A stretch of DNA of 64,000 bases from Branchiostoma floridae. Lineage: Eukaryota > Chordata > Leptocardii > Amphioxiformes > Branchiostomatidae. The translations under genes were made by a program, and so were the position numbers. The notes below the pieces were generated by a model. It ran no database searches. It had not been told where the DNA came from and was given only the letters and a program-made list of their open reading frames with translations. Of this stretch, positions 9,270 to 21,905 are shown in pieces. Position 1 is the first letter of the stretch. Each line of letters starts with the position of its first letter. Location: NCBI RefSeq assembly GCF_000003815.2, contig NC_049979.1, positions 33,932,650-33,996,649 on the forward strand. The letters are read 5' to 3'.

Positions 9270-12200
9270 CTATGATGCTGTGGGTTGTAAATACACTTTA
9301 TTTATCTCAGGTAAAACGAAACATTTTTGGGTTGAAGAGCGATGAATACTTTGTGTGTTTGTAACCTTGTACTTGTCGCATTTCCGTTTTAATTCGTCGT
9401 AATTCCGCTTGGTTATTACCCACATCACAGAGAAGACAACTGCCACGACTAGCGCCAATGTGAGGAAGACTGCGAGACAAACAGTTGTAGTATCCGTGCC
9501 TGTGTTGAGAAGTCATGATATCATTGTTTAAAACCGTTATGGCCTAAGTTGCATGTAGTTCAATTCGTTGATACAACATGGTTTATAGTTTTATCTATTT
9601 TTGATTACCAGTGCTTTACTTATTTGTAAAGTGGAGTTGTCTTCCATGTAGGATGATCATCTACACAGATAAATAAAACATCGATGTCTTTCGGTAAATC
9701 TGAATAAGATAACTACATTTCGATGTGGATCGTAGTAGCACTGGGTAGGATATAAACTAGTCTACTTTAATGTCTGGTGGGCGTTTTGGCGGTTTTATCT
9801 ATTTCACACAATACCCCGTTGCTAGTAGCCGTAGTCTTTTCGCGGTCTACCGACGTGGTTAGCAAAAGGAAGACAAGATTGGCAATAAAAATATTATTGC
9901 CATGACGACGATTGAGGGGAACAACAATACAGCTCAAATCAGAAATAGGCTGGAACTTCCCTGTCGCACTATCCCTGGCACAATATACGAGCCCACCTGT
10001 AACATAAACCTACAGCCAGCAGAAATATACTATCCCTGGTACAGCACAATGGTCTGCCAGTAACCTAAACCTACAGCTGAACACTACAGTGTGTAGTGGA
10101 GGATAAAAAATAAGGAAGAACCAACTGTTTCCAGTACTTCCGTCCTTGAATGACTTTCTTGCACCTCACATGGCTGTCCTACTTCGTAATATTCCAGTCC
10201 TTGGATAGTATAGTAAGGCCTCAAACAATTACGTTTGGCTCTGAATATGATAACCATCTGGATGCCATCATTCAAGATCATGACCTGTATATAAAGTATT
10301 TCCTGTCTGCCTGTGGCCTTGAACAAACTCTAGAAAAGAAAATGTATCCTTCATAACATAACATAACCAAGACAACGTGATCCATTGGACAGAGTGTCCC
10401 TGTCTACCATTTAAGTTTCAAAGGACAAATTCCTCCAGGGAACCAGTGTGACCTACATTCCACCATTGCATACCAGAGATACATCTGGAACAGATTTGGG
10501 GGGGTGGGGGCTTGCATACCCAGCATACTGCATTCCTGTGGAAAAATTCCTGTGCAATTCCTAGAATTTTTGCAGACTGAATGCAATATATACAACTTGA
10601 CGACTCCCCTGAGGCGTCGTCAAAAAATTGAGGCAACAAATACTACAGAGGATATGGCACCCAGGTTACCTACCGCCACCCTCCTAAATGGTTTTAACTA
10701 TATAAACAAAGGTTTGTCCATACCTTGCAGTTTTCTGGCGTTCTCTACGTCTGGGTCGGATTTGGCCTCTAGTAGTAAATATAAAGAAAACAATTTTGAA
10801 ATAAGACAAAACATTTCTTACTCACCAAAACAGAACAAGGACGTTATATGAGAAGTAGTAAGCTGTAAATATAGTTACTACAATGACGAATAACCAAACA
10901 AAAACGTTAAGCAAATTTGCAAAATCAACATTGCTACATACCTGTTACATTGACGTAAACCCTTGCATTTCCGTAGCCCTCGCCATAGAATCGTATCTCA
11001 GTCTCTATAGACATACTGTTGGTCACATTTACAAGTTCAAACGTCAGGCCTCCAATTGAAGAGTCCTCCGACCACCATATCGTCATGTTAGCTCTGTTAT
11101 GGAACATATTTACACAGCCAACGACTCCATTTGGGGTCGTCGTTTCACAGTAGCTCTCTCTGTCCTCCGACCAAACTGTAGCTCTGAGATTTTCGGCATT
11201 GTGTACGTCTGTGCTGATGCTGAAAGACAGTCGTGCTGTTTGGCCGACTTCTACCGTTACACTGGAGCGGGTGGGCTGCACCTGCACATCGTTACCGCTA
11301 GAGGCCGCCACCACAGCAACACCTGAAAAAGGTGGGGATACAACATGATATATCCTCTACTGTAAATTTGGAAATGTTTGTGGTGTTTTTATTTTCGTAG
11401 TTTCACGGTGACCACTCCGCCGCAAAATTATGACGTCGCAATACGTTTCGATTGATATACTGTTCTGCATTATTGTTCCAACCGCAAACTAAAATGCTAT
11501 TTCTGTTTTTAACACGAAATTACGTCCCCGAAAAAATATATTAAATGGATTCACAGTTTGATGTACCTTGCATAGTACTGTTTTAAATAGGCCATACATG
11601 ACATTAACAGTGCCAATATCCCCATCACGGTCTCTGAACTTATGCCGATGCACATATTTGTCTGACCTTACAGGTCCTTTGTCCTCATCGATTGGTTATT
11701 TACACGTTAGAAATTTCTAGAGCGTCAAAGGTACGACATACGTGAGCTCACTGCCAACAGTTCTGAACTTCCGACCCACAAGCGTTCCTAAGATCTCCTA
11801 TTGTGCTAGACCAAGTCTCAGAACACGCTAAATAGTTCGTACCATACTCCTAGCTGCTATCATTCATTGGACAAATTATAATTATAGACGTCTAAAATGC
11901 GAATCCTTCCGAGCAACGTACGTCTTTCCTTGTACCATGCATGATGACCATATATGGGTAAAGATTTCAGGTGGAGCCATGCATGCCTTTTATATCATGT
12001 AACGTTAACAGTCATTTTACCATATTAGGATTGTCACGAGGAAATGACTCGACAGAACACCAGGTGGCTCACAGAGTGTGACCTTATTATCATACATATG
12101 TAAACAACAAGCGTCACACCTGTTGCATTGCGCAATCACCGTATAGTATTCTTATAGCGGGTACATATTGTCTAGATTAAATATTACACGGTCAATATCT

Positions 12201-13181
12201 TGATTGAGTCTTGATTACGGCCGATTGAAATAGACGTTCATGCACATCTTTATATAACGTTAAATGTGTCACATCTCAATGCCAAAACATGTCTGTACAT
12301 GTACTTGAAAATTAGATGGGTCCTACAAAGGCGTCCCCTGGGGATTTTTTTCATGCAAGAAAAAAGTAAACAAACGCACATGCAAATGGTTGTTTCGTCC
12401 CTGAGTGCTAATGCAACGTAATAAGATCACGGTTATGTGGGCATTAAAAACATGTCGGAAAAGGAATAACTTTTCTGAACATTTCCGACGCCCCTACACT
12501 ACATGAAGTCATATTTCAGAAGGACGCCATAGTCAAATTCATTCGCATCCTCTTGGGGAATCCCCACAATATGGTTGACCTATATGTCGTTTCACCCAAG
12601 CTTGGTTGAGTGTTAATGATACGGTTTATGCTTGCCATAGTTCAATAAGCTTCCAATCATGATGTTATGTCTCAAATTTGTAACGGTAGTTTTAGATTCC
12701 CAATATGACATTAATGATACATATCTGTATGAATAAGCAAATTCATACCGAAACGCTAGTGAACAAAACAAGTGAAACGTAATGGATATACGGTATACAA
12801 CAAAGATATGAGAAAACAATAACAGCATCGAAATCTGATAGGTTAACTCACTGACATATGAATTACGAAGTTCCACTTCAACTAATCCATTATCTCTGAC
12901 CCCTGTAGCCAATGGTCAATAAAACGACCCACATTTTGAATATTGATTGTATCAGTTGATGCTAGTATAGAAGTCGGTCATTAGTTACACTGTTTCTGAT
13001 ATTTCATTGTCCACATCAGTCTAACTTGTAGTTCCATAACGGCAATTAACAGATAAACTCATACATTTATGTACACTACAAAGAGGGCAATAGTAATTAA
13101 GATTCACACACCTTGATCAAAAATTCCTTCTCCCAGCAGTACACAGACAGCGAAGAAGTAGAAAGATAAAGAACCCCCCAT
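9270..13181 (-). CDS. Ig-like single-pass type I membrane protein, three core exons
   Basis: The core exons are 13112-13181, 10942-11322 and 9270-9499 (681 nt, 226 residues). Exon 1 encodes a signal peptide (MGGSLSFYFFAVCVLLGEG). Exon 2 encodes one Ig-like beta-sandwich: VTVEVGQTARLSFS as strands A-B, and sequons NMT, NVT and NVT. Exon 3 encodes a transmembrane helix (CLAVFLTLALVVAVVFSVMW), a basic stop-transfer and a short tail with YDEL. Every junction is phase 1, typical of shuffled Ig exons. Donors and acceptors are canonical: CAAG|GTGTGT, TTTTTCAG|G, ACAG|GTATGT and CAACACAG|G. The usual B- and F-strand cysteines are absent; two other cysteines (SYCE and VGCV) could pair instead. A cell-surface receptor or adhesion role is inferred. 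Two optional mini-exons are listed separately. Confidence 0.8.
10724..10768 (-). CDS. Candidate optional 45-nt stalk exon of the receptor gene
   Basis: Located between the Ig and transmembrane exons, with acceptor ATTTACTACTAG and donor CAAG|GTATGG. It is again phase 1-1 and would add about 15 residues including AKSDPDVENARKLQ, a charged spacer suited to a juxtamembrane stalk. The rest of the intron (9500-10723) has a small imperfect duplication near 9968-10078 and nothing else recognised. Confidence 0.35.
10942..11322 (-). CDS. Ig-like domain exon of the receptor gene
   Basis: This 381-nt exon begins after TTTTTCAG and ends before GTATGTAG. It is phase 1 at both ends, so it encodes one complete domain module. 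The B-strand position reads ARLSFS where cysteine would be expected, and the F-strand region has no cysteine before the closing RVYVNVTG. It is moderately rich in Ser, Thr and Val, as in V-type Ig domains. The fold is assigned from pattern only and needs structure prediction. Confidence 0.75.
11355..11465. mobile_element. MITE fragment of the TACTGTAAA family
   Basis: CTACTGTAAATTTGGAAATGTTTG, then GTTTCACGGTGACCACTCCGC, parallels the left half of the 25198 copy. The right half is missing or too diverged. It lies in the first large intron of the receptor gene. Confidence 0.5.
12852..12902 (-). CDS. Candidate optional 51-nt exon of the receptor gene
   Basis: Located between exon 1 and the Ig exon. 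It has acceptor GGCTACAG, donor GTGAGTTA, and is open in phase 1-1, so it can be included or skipped without changing frame. It would add about 17 residues containing VRDNGLVEVELRNSYV between signal peptide and Ig domain. No transcript evidence is available. Confidence 0.4.
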
Positions 13182-15150
13182 CTTCTCTGTCTTCTCCGGT
13201 GTAACATTAAATAGAGGGCGAACAATCTTCCAATAAGAAGTCAGTTAAGATGCCCTAACCTAGAACCTGGAAGATCGAGTCCAGTTGATAAGTAGTACGT
13301 TTATTTTGTCGATTTCGTCCACATATGTCCTATGCGTGGCTCACTCTACAGTCAAAACGTAGGAATACATGCATGACTATGTAACTACTATTAAAAGGTT
13401 GTTTTCCATGAGTCACGGGAAACACGAAGGCATCACGTGAACAAAGGAACTGGGCGACACGGCTTTGTTGTCGGGCTGTTTGAACAGGACAGGGGTCGAT
13501 GAACTTCAGGCCACTTCCGCTTTTCTCATTCATCTGCTACCCAGAAATTGTGTTCCTAGCAGTAGTTTTTTTCCCTAAAGTGTATAAAAGATAACAGTGT
13601 CGTATCTTCCATTAGCATTGTAAATGGCATTGTAAATAGCATGAAGTGTGAAGAAATATATAAACCTGTATTCTTCCTTCTGTGGGAAATTATTGCTTGA
13701 AACCGTCGGTGATTAAATCATGGCTGTTAAAGTACAACTACCGGGTGTGACAACCCTACAAAGTTCCGTCACGTAAAAGGTTATCGCTTCTCCGAACGAT
13801 CATTGCCATTTCCTAGCGCCCGATCTTGAATTTTTAATGCTCTGGACCCGTTCAATGTAGCACATTGGAATCCTTCGGAAAAAATTCGGAAGACATATTT
13901 ATGTGTTGCTAAAGCCGACAGAAGCAACGGATTACAGTGTTTAGTATATAAAAGTTTTCAATTATTGAGACCACACGTACACTGCATGTTTTGAATCATG
14001 TCAACATGTCTTGTTTTGAATCATGTCAAAATGTCTTGTTTTGAATCATGCATATGTTTACATGTCATGTATGAGTTGTCTTTGAGGCGTTATACAAGTT
14101 TTAAATAATTTTTATTTTTCGTGGCTGTTCTTGTGCGGGGGAGGGGGGGGGGTCAATGAGCAACTTTGTAAGTACCTTTAAATTCATATTGTCCTATTGA
14201 GAAAAGCGATTTCAAATGCTTTTTCATACTGTATATACATGTAAGGAAGCATTCTGAAGTACACACCATAGACACTGTAGGCTGATCTGCTTACTACATT
14301 TATCATGATCAGACTTGCTTGTGATGTCAGTTACTTAAGTGACATCTGTCCACACTGAAGCGTTGAATAAAATGAGATACTTACAGTCAGAAAACATTTA
14401 TGGATTGTGTTTGTTTAATTGAAAAGATGTTGCAGTTGTGAATACTGTCATCATCATGGGACATGTATGTAGAATAGATGCTTTGACACTTCAGATTTGA
14501 GGCTGTGACCAACAATGGCCTAGTACTGAAGTGCATAATATGAATCACTGACTACATGTACTAGATCATAACTCACACAATATGGATCAATGTTACATAT
14601 GATATCAATCTCTCAAAATTTGCAATACGATTTATACTAATCTAACCTTTAGATTCAACCAGATTTTCCATTACATAGAGTGTATCCATGTTCAATGACG
14701 TATTATGTATCAATGCAAATCTAGGAAAAATCAATACACACTAACGGTTGAAGACAGTTGTTGTATCATACTACGTTGACATCTTCGTAAGTCGTACACC
14801 ATCATTAAAGCTTCTTGCATAGTAAAACAGCAAAGCACTCTCGAGCTCTTCATTGATTTAAAAAATCTTGTAGCCAGACATTTGATACCAAATTATTTGA
14901 TATAAATCTCCATCATCAATTCATACTAGTAAAACATTATATATTTTTTTCTCCGTCATCAATTGATAACACATTATATAACGCTATTTTTGTTTCCACA
15001 TCATCAATTGAGTTGTTACATGATAGGTCTGTACCGCCTCCAGCGTTTTCATAATATATGATAATATAATATTGCTATTTGAGGAGTTTCATGGACCACT
15101 GATGCTCAAAATGCGTAAGACTAATTTTTGTTTTAAAAAGTGCTATAAAC
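13182..15150. other. Upstream region of receptor gene and intergenic DNA
   Basis: On the minus strand a TATTTAAT element lies about 30 bp upstream of the receptor ATG and may be a TATA box. At 13988-14050 TTTTGAATCATGTCAA is repeated three times. A G-run lies at 14138-14152. At 14900-15010 ATCAATTGA words recur. No coding region was recognised. Confidence 0.4.
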
Positions 15151-15154
15151 CCTC

Positions 15155-17601
15155 TTGTTATGCAAAACACGAGAAACAACAGAACGGACATCACGAAGCT
15201 CTGCAGTGGAGGTATCCTGTCACAATTGGTGAAGAACAACACAAAGGGCGATGCAGTGTTGGATCTTATAATAACAAACATGAGAGACAAGTACCAACGT
15301 CCTATCATCCTTCCCCCAGTGGGTCTCAGTGACCACTCGTCAGTCCTTTGGTCTCCAGTTGTGAAACCTGCTGTCAACAAGATCACGAAGAAGACCGTGC
15401 GACGGATGGGTGAAGCTGAAATGCATGAGTTCGGGAAGTGGATCACGTCCCACGACTGGTCCGAAGTGCACGAAGCAGAAGGAGTAACTGCAAAGGCGGA
15501 CACCTTTCACGCGACACTTAATGAAGCCATCGAAACCCACTTCCCAACTAAAGTTATCACAATACACAGTACTGATAAACCCTGGGTGACACCCCAGATT
15601 AAACAGCTCATCAGTCTGCGACAGAAAGCCTTTCACAAACAAGGCAGCGTCACCTGGAAGTTTTACCGGAACCTTACTCAACGCGCACCGGCTAGAGCGA
15701 AACGAGTCACTACAGTGACCGGGTGGCCTCCCTCAAACATGCTAATCCACGGCGCTGGCATCAGGAGGTAATGAACATGGCCAATGTGAGTAAAGGTAGT
15801 GCAGAATCCCGGAACTGAACAACGAGGACAACGCAGCCTTTGCAAACATCATCAATGGAAAGTTTGCTGAAGTCTCTAAAGCACTCCCGGCACTTGATCT
15901 CTGTCAGCTGCCCACCTTCCTACCCGCTACAAACCAACTCCCCACCCTGCATGTTTGGGATGTGTATCAGCGGCTTCTGGCTGTCAAGACGTCAAAGGCA
16001 CCTGGTCTAGACAATATTCCCCTGAAGCTACTCCGCGAGTTTGCCTGCGAACTGTCTACACCGTTCTGCCACATCCTTAACACATCATTCAAGGAGGGAG
16101 TTGTACCGAACCAGTGGAAGCAGGCGGTCGTTGTGCTCCTTCCTAAAACGCACCCTGCCAGTTTAGATCAGCTACGACCCATCTCCCTAACTTCGCAGTT
16201 TTCGAAAATAGCAGAGTACTTTGCATTGAAATGGATTCTACATGACATTAAGTTTGACAAGAGACAGTATGGCAGCCTTAAAGGTCACTCGACCGTTCAC
16301 GCCCTAGTCAGCTTAGTGGACAATCTATGTAAAGATACTGATGCTTCAAAATCCATCTGTACCTTGGTGGCTACTGACTTTTCTAAGGCCTTTGATCGAG
16401 TACACCACAACACTGTAATCCTAAAACTGTTAAACAAAGGTCTGAGGCGCGAGTTGATTCCTTGGGTTTGCGACTTCATTTCCGATAGGAAGCAGTGTGT
16501 TCGGTACCGTGGTGCGCTGTCCAGTTGGGAACATCTCTCCTGTGGTGTTGCTCAGGGCACCCTACTCGGTCCCATCCTGTTTCTGACTCTTATTGACGAT
16601 GCCGCAGGTAACACCAACATTCCTACGTGGAAGTACGTGGATGACATGAATCTGCTGGAGTCTAGAGCCCTCCACCAGCCTTCCACCCTTCAACATGAGC
16701 TGGACGAGCTACACGCATGGTCTACCAGCAACCACATGCTGTTGAACAGTGGCAAGTGCCTCACCATGCATGTGACCTTCTGTCGTAACCCTCCACTACT
16801 CCCACCACTGCAGATTCGTGACACACCTTTAGCCGTTGTTCCCAGTCTTAAAGTACTTGGACTACACATCCAAAATGATCTGAGATGGGACAAACAGGTC
16901 GACCAAATGCTGAAGTCCTCATCGAGGAAGCTCTACCTCCTCAAACGGCTAAGAAAGTTCGCTCTGTCATCAGCGGACTTGACAACGATCTGCACTGGCT
17001 ATGTCAGGCCCATCCTTGAATATGCGGCTCTGCATGGTCACCTGGGCTGACACGCACCCAGTCTGACAAGCTGGAGAGAATACAGAAGCGTGCGTGCCGT
17101 ATCATCTTAGGCAACGCCTACACAGGCTTCCTTCCCGCACTGCAAACCCTCAGACTTGTAACACTAGCAGAGAGAAGGGAGCAGCTCTGTCTCAAGTTTG
17201 CACGGACATTGCTGAACTCGGAATTCAGAGAATGGCTGCCTGCGACTAGGTTCCAGATCTCCGGACGAGCCACTAGAAATAGCCACAAACTTAACAGTCA
17301 TAAGTCTCAAACAAACCGATATAGCAATTCACCGATTCCGTATATGAGCAACCTGCTCAATGCATCCGGTCCATAATTCCAGCATCAGTCATTATACATA
17401 TCCATGTCACTAAAATAATACTCCTCTGTGATCAGACAATCGTGCAAACGAAATTTTAACCTATGTATATATGTGTATATAGTACTTATTCCTAGTAATG
17501 AGTAATATTTGATTGTGTGTTTCTAATGTAAATTGAATGCAATTCAGTGGTCCCACTGCGAATTTTCAATAAAGTCATCATCTCATCTCTCATCTCATCT
17601 C
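15155..17601 (+). mobile_element. 5'-truncated CR1/jockey-type LINE with broken ORF2
   Basis: The element starts inside the endonuclease domain (LDLIITNM, then VGLSDHSSVLW with the SDH motif). It continues through a linker to a reverse transcriptase: SKAPGLDNIPLKLL, LRPISLTSQFSKIAE, catalytic DFSKAFDRVHH and YVDDMNLL, then LKVLGLHIQNDLRWD. The frame shifts near 15690, near 15815 and near 17040, after which the thumb and C-terminal region continues in another frame (LERIQKRACRIILGNAY). A polyadenylation signal lies at 17568-17573, followed by a TCATC/TCTCATC tail to 17601, as is usual for CR1-like 3' ends. It is a dead insertion; the long uninterrupted RT frame (15962-17050) suggests moderate age. 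Confidence 0.88.
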
Positions 17602-19115
17602 AGAATAAGACAAAATGCCAGCAAAAACTATATCATATGGTTTGTATTGATCTATTTGGATGGGTCACTGGGAACGTCGTAATTGTCTTTACAGCAGAGT
17701 AGCTGTCATTTTACTGTCATTTATAGCATATCCTTCCTAATTTGGCAACAGACAAGTGCATACATTTGTAGCAATATAGCAGAATTGTCTTCCGTTTTGT
17801 GTAATTTTGTTGTAATCTAAGTCATACTTTTACGTATTACGCAATATCTAAATTATTAGAAATCGCCAAAATAACATTACAGTACCGTAGTGAACGAACC
17901 CAGTGTCGCACCGGTGCCCCAAGTGGTCGCATTTGCTCCGTTACATCCTGCCACGTTGAGTTTACATCACAACCCCTTTTTAACACAGCTTGCTCGTTTA
18001 GGAGGAATTGAATTGGTTTTTTTTCAAGTAGTAATGAAAAGTACATGTGTACAAAGTACATTATGTTACATATCGCATGAGTAACATAATATAAACGAAA
18101 ATAACATAAGTGGCTAATCCTAAGTATACGTATGTACTAATGTAGATATCCGTACCCATGGTAACAACACATCTTGTTTATACACAGCAATCATGCAGAT
18201 AGTACAGGGCAGCTCACCACAGTACTGTTACATAATTAAGTGTAGCACAGCATTGACCAAAACAAGTGTACCCGATCAACCGACTAGGTTGTGATAATAA
18301 GTACATGTGTCTCCTATCACATGGGTAAGAGTACATTTGACCAGCACAGGGAAGTTGAAACAAGTATGTCTACAAAGTACAGCTATTCGTGGTGGTGGTA
18401 AAAGTACATGTGTCTACTATCACATGGGTAATGGTAATGATACATTTGACAAGCTCAATGAGATTGAGACTAGTATCTTAGCTATTATACAAGGAAAAAC
18501 ATACAAGCCTTTTTCTCATGTACATATACAGGCTATTATGCATAACTACTATACTCCACATGATTTCCACGATTAACATGGAAGAATATTTGTGATACAT
18601 GTAGATGGTTACAAAACAACAAGTTATTATTTACAATCAAGACTTTATCTTTTTGACAATGGGTATACTTCACAGTATGTTATAACACAGTAGCCTGGAC
18701 TTGAACTATCTCTTATCTACTATGGGTTAAATTTTTTTATGAGTAAGAGCATTGAATTGTTTCAACTTAAATGACATTGAATGTTATCGAGTCAAAGTAG
18801 TTATCAAGACTCTATCACAGGTGTTCGGCAAATCATTGATACTGTGCGAAATGGCGTGTTCCCACGTCCATACCTCTATATTCCAAGTTGGATACTCTAA
18901 TGCTTTGTCAATGAGTGGCAGAAAGTCTTTGTTGCCAGAACTCAGAATAATGGTCCCCCTGTGTCTTTCTTTTGTTCGACAAAAGAGGTGGCATCGAATG
19001 TTAGTTGAGTATCAACACCTTTTTCTTTATTTGCTGCATTTCTATCCTTTACGTCTACGTTCCAACCCTTTTCCTCCATATTCTTCCACAGTGAATCATT
19101 AGGAGGCGGCCTAGA
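17602..19115. other. Intergenic DNA up to the assembly gap
   Basis: This stretch is AT-rich. A duplicated segment, AAGTACATGTGTCTNCTATC then ACATGGGTAA, occurs at about 18300 and 18409. No coding region was recognised; the small frames have no supporting motif. The sequence ends in a gap of 539 N at 19116-19654. Confidence 0.4.
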
Positions 19116-19654
19116 NNNNNNNNNNNNNNNNNNNNNNNNNNNNNNNNNNNNNNNNNNNNNNNNNNNNNNNNNNNNNNNNNNNNNNNNNNNNNNNNNNNNN
19201 NNNNNNNNNNNNNNNNNNNNNNNNNNNNNNNNNNNNNNNNNNNNNNNNNNNNNNNNNNNNNNNNNNNNNNNNNNNNNNNNNNNNNNNNNNNNNNNNNNNN
19301 NNNNNNNNNNNNNNNNNNNNNNNNNNNNNNNNNNNNNNNNNNNNNNNNNNNNNNNNNNNNNNNNNNNNNNNNNNNNNNNNNNNNNNNNNNNNNNNNNNNN
19401 NNNNNNNNNNNNNNNNNNNNNNNNNNNNNNNNNNNNNNNNNNNNNNNNNNNNNNNNNNNNNNNNNNNNNNNNNNNNNNNNNNNNNNNNNNNNNNNNNNNN
19501 NNNNNNNNNNNNNNNNNNNNNNNNNNNNNNNNNNNNNNNNNNNNNNNNNNNNNNNNNNNNNNNNNNNNNNNNNNNNNNNNNNNNNNNNNNNNNNNNNNNN
19601 NNNNNNNNNNNNNNNNNNNNNNNNNNNNNNNNNNNNNNNNNNNNNNNNNNNNNN

Positions 19655-21905
19655 GTGGTTGGCCGTTTCGACTGGTGTGACATTGTACGGAAGGACTAAA
19701 ATGCCCTGTAGTATTGTAGTATTGTAGTAGGTCTTGCCGCTACGAGGGTAGCGGGGCATGTCACTTCTCGTGTACGGGACGACCTGGCCTTTCAGCCGTA
19801 AAAGATATTGTGGTTGGCCGTTTCGACTGGTGTGACATTATACGGAAGGACTAAAATGCCCTGTAGTAGTGTAGTATTGTAGTAGATCTTGCCGCTACGA
19901 GGGTAGCGGGGCATGTCACTTCTCGTGTACGGGACGACCTGGGCTTTCAGCCGTAAAAGATATTGTGGTTGGCCGTTTCGACTGGTGTGGCATTATACGG
20001 AAGGACTAAAATGCCCTGTAGTAGTGTAGTATTGTAGTAGATCTTGCCGCTTCGAGGGTAGCGGGGCATGTCACTTCTCGTGTACGGGACGACCTGGGCT
20101 TTCAGCCGTAGAAGATATTGTGGTTGGCCGTTTCGACTGGTGTGACATTATACGGAAGGACTAAAATGCCCTGTAGTATGGTAGTATTGTAGTAGGTCTT
20201 GCCGCTACGAGGGTAGCGGGGCATGTCACTTCTCGTGTACGGGACGACCTGGGCTTTCAGCCGTAAAAGATATTGTGGTTGGCCGTTTCGACTGGTGTGA
20301 CATTATACGGAAGGACTAAAATGCCCTGTAGTATTGTAGTATTGTAGTAGATCTTGCCGCTTCGAGGGTAGCGGGGCATGTCACTTCTCGTGTACGGGAC
20401 GACCTGGGCTTTCAGCCGTAGAAGATATTGTGGTTGGCCGTTTCGACTGGTGTGACATTATACGGAAGGACTAAAATGCCCTGTAGTATTGTAGTATTGT
20501 AGTAGGTCTTGCCGCTACGAGGGTATAGGGGCATGCCACTTCTCGTGTACGGGACGACCTGGGCTTTCAGCCGTAGAAGATATTGTGGTTGATCGTTTCG
20601 ACTGGTGTGACATTATACGTATGGTCTAAAATGCCCTGTAGTAGTGTAGTATTGTAGTAGGTCTTGCCGCTACGAGGGTAACGGGGCACGTCACTGCTGG
20701 TGTACGGGACTACCTGGCCTTTCAGCCGTGGAAGATATTGTGGTTGGCCGTTTCGACTGGTGTGACATTATACGGAAGGACTAAAATGCCCTGTAGTAGT
20801 GTAGTATTGTAGTAGGTCTTGCCGCTACAAGGGTATAGGGGCATGCCACTTCTCGTGTACGGGACGACCTGGGCTTTCAGCCGTAGAAGATATTGTGGTT
20901 GGCCGTTCCGACTGGTGTGACATTATACGAATGGTCTGAATTGCCCTGTAGTAGAGTAGTATTGTAGTAGGTCTCGCCGCTATGAGAGTAGCGGAGCACG
21001 CCACTGCTGGTCTACGCGACGACCTGGGCTATCAGCCGTAAAAGATATAGTGGGTGATCGTCTCGACTGGTGTGACATTATACGGAAGGTCTAAAATGCC
21101 CTGTAGTAGTGTAGTATTGTAGTAGGTCTTGCCGCTATGAGGGTAGCGGGGCATGTCACTGCTGGTGTACGGGACGACCTGGGCTTTCAGCCGTAGAAGA
21201 TATTGTGGTTGGCCGTTTCGACTGGTGTGACATTATACGAATGGTCTGAATTGCCCTGTAGTAGTGTAGTATTGTAGTAGGTCTTGCCGCTATGAGGGTA
21301 GCGGGGCACGCCACTGCTGGTGTACGGGACGACCTGGCCTTTTCATGCGGTAAAAAATATTGAGGTTGACCGTTCCTACTGATGTATTACATTATACGGA
21401 TGGTCTGAAATGCCCAGTAGTAGTGTAGTATTGTAGTAGATCTTGCCGCTACGAGGGTAGCGGGGCACGCCACTGCTGGTTTACGGGACGACCTGGGCTT
21501 TCAGCCGTAGAAGATATTGTGGTTGATCGTTTCGACTGGTGTGACATTATACGGAAGGACTAAAATGCCCTGTAGTATGGTAGTATTGTAGTAGGTCTTG
21601 CCGCTACGAGGGTAGCGGGGCATGTCACTTCTCGTGTACGGGACGACTTGGCCTTTCAGCCGTAGAAGATATTGTGGTTGGTAGTTCCCACTGGTGTGAC
21701 ATTATACGGATGGTCTTAAATGCCCTGTAGTATTGTAGTATTGTAGTAGGTCTTTCCGCTGTAAGGGTATCGGGGCATGCCACTTTTCGTGTACGGGACG
21801 GCCTGGGCTTTCAGCCGTCGAAGATATTGTGGTTGGTCGTTTCGACTGGTGTGACATTATACGGATGGTCTAAAATGTCCTGTAGTATTGTAGTAGGCCT
21901 TGGGT
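19655..21905 (+). repeat. 155-bp satellite array, forward orientation
   Basis: GTGGTTGGCCG recurs at 19655, 19810, 19965, 20120 and 20275, and so on with a 155-bp period, for about 14 copies. The first copies are nearly identical; those after about 20900 diverge. The array begins inside the gap, so its true length is unknown. Because 155 is not a multiple of three, the long frames crossing it are accidental. Confidence 0.95.

Noticed and set aside
10504..10851. 115-codon plus-strand frame in the receptor intron
   Set aside because: It runs antisense through the candidate stalk exon and has no motif.
15075..15681. Minus-strand frames opposite the LINE
   Set aside because: They are shadows of the endonuclease/RT coding strand.
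19055..19759. Long minus-strand frames across the gap
   Set aside because: They consist mostly of N and have no real sequence support.
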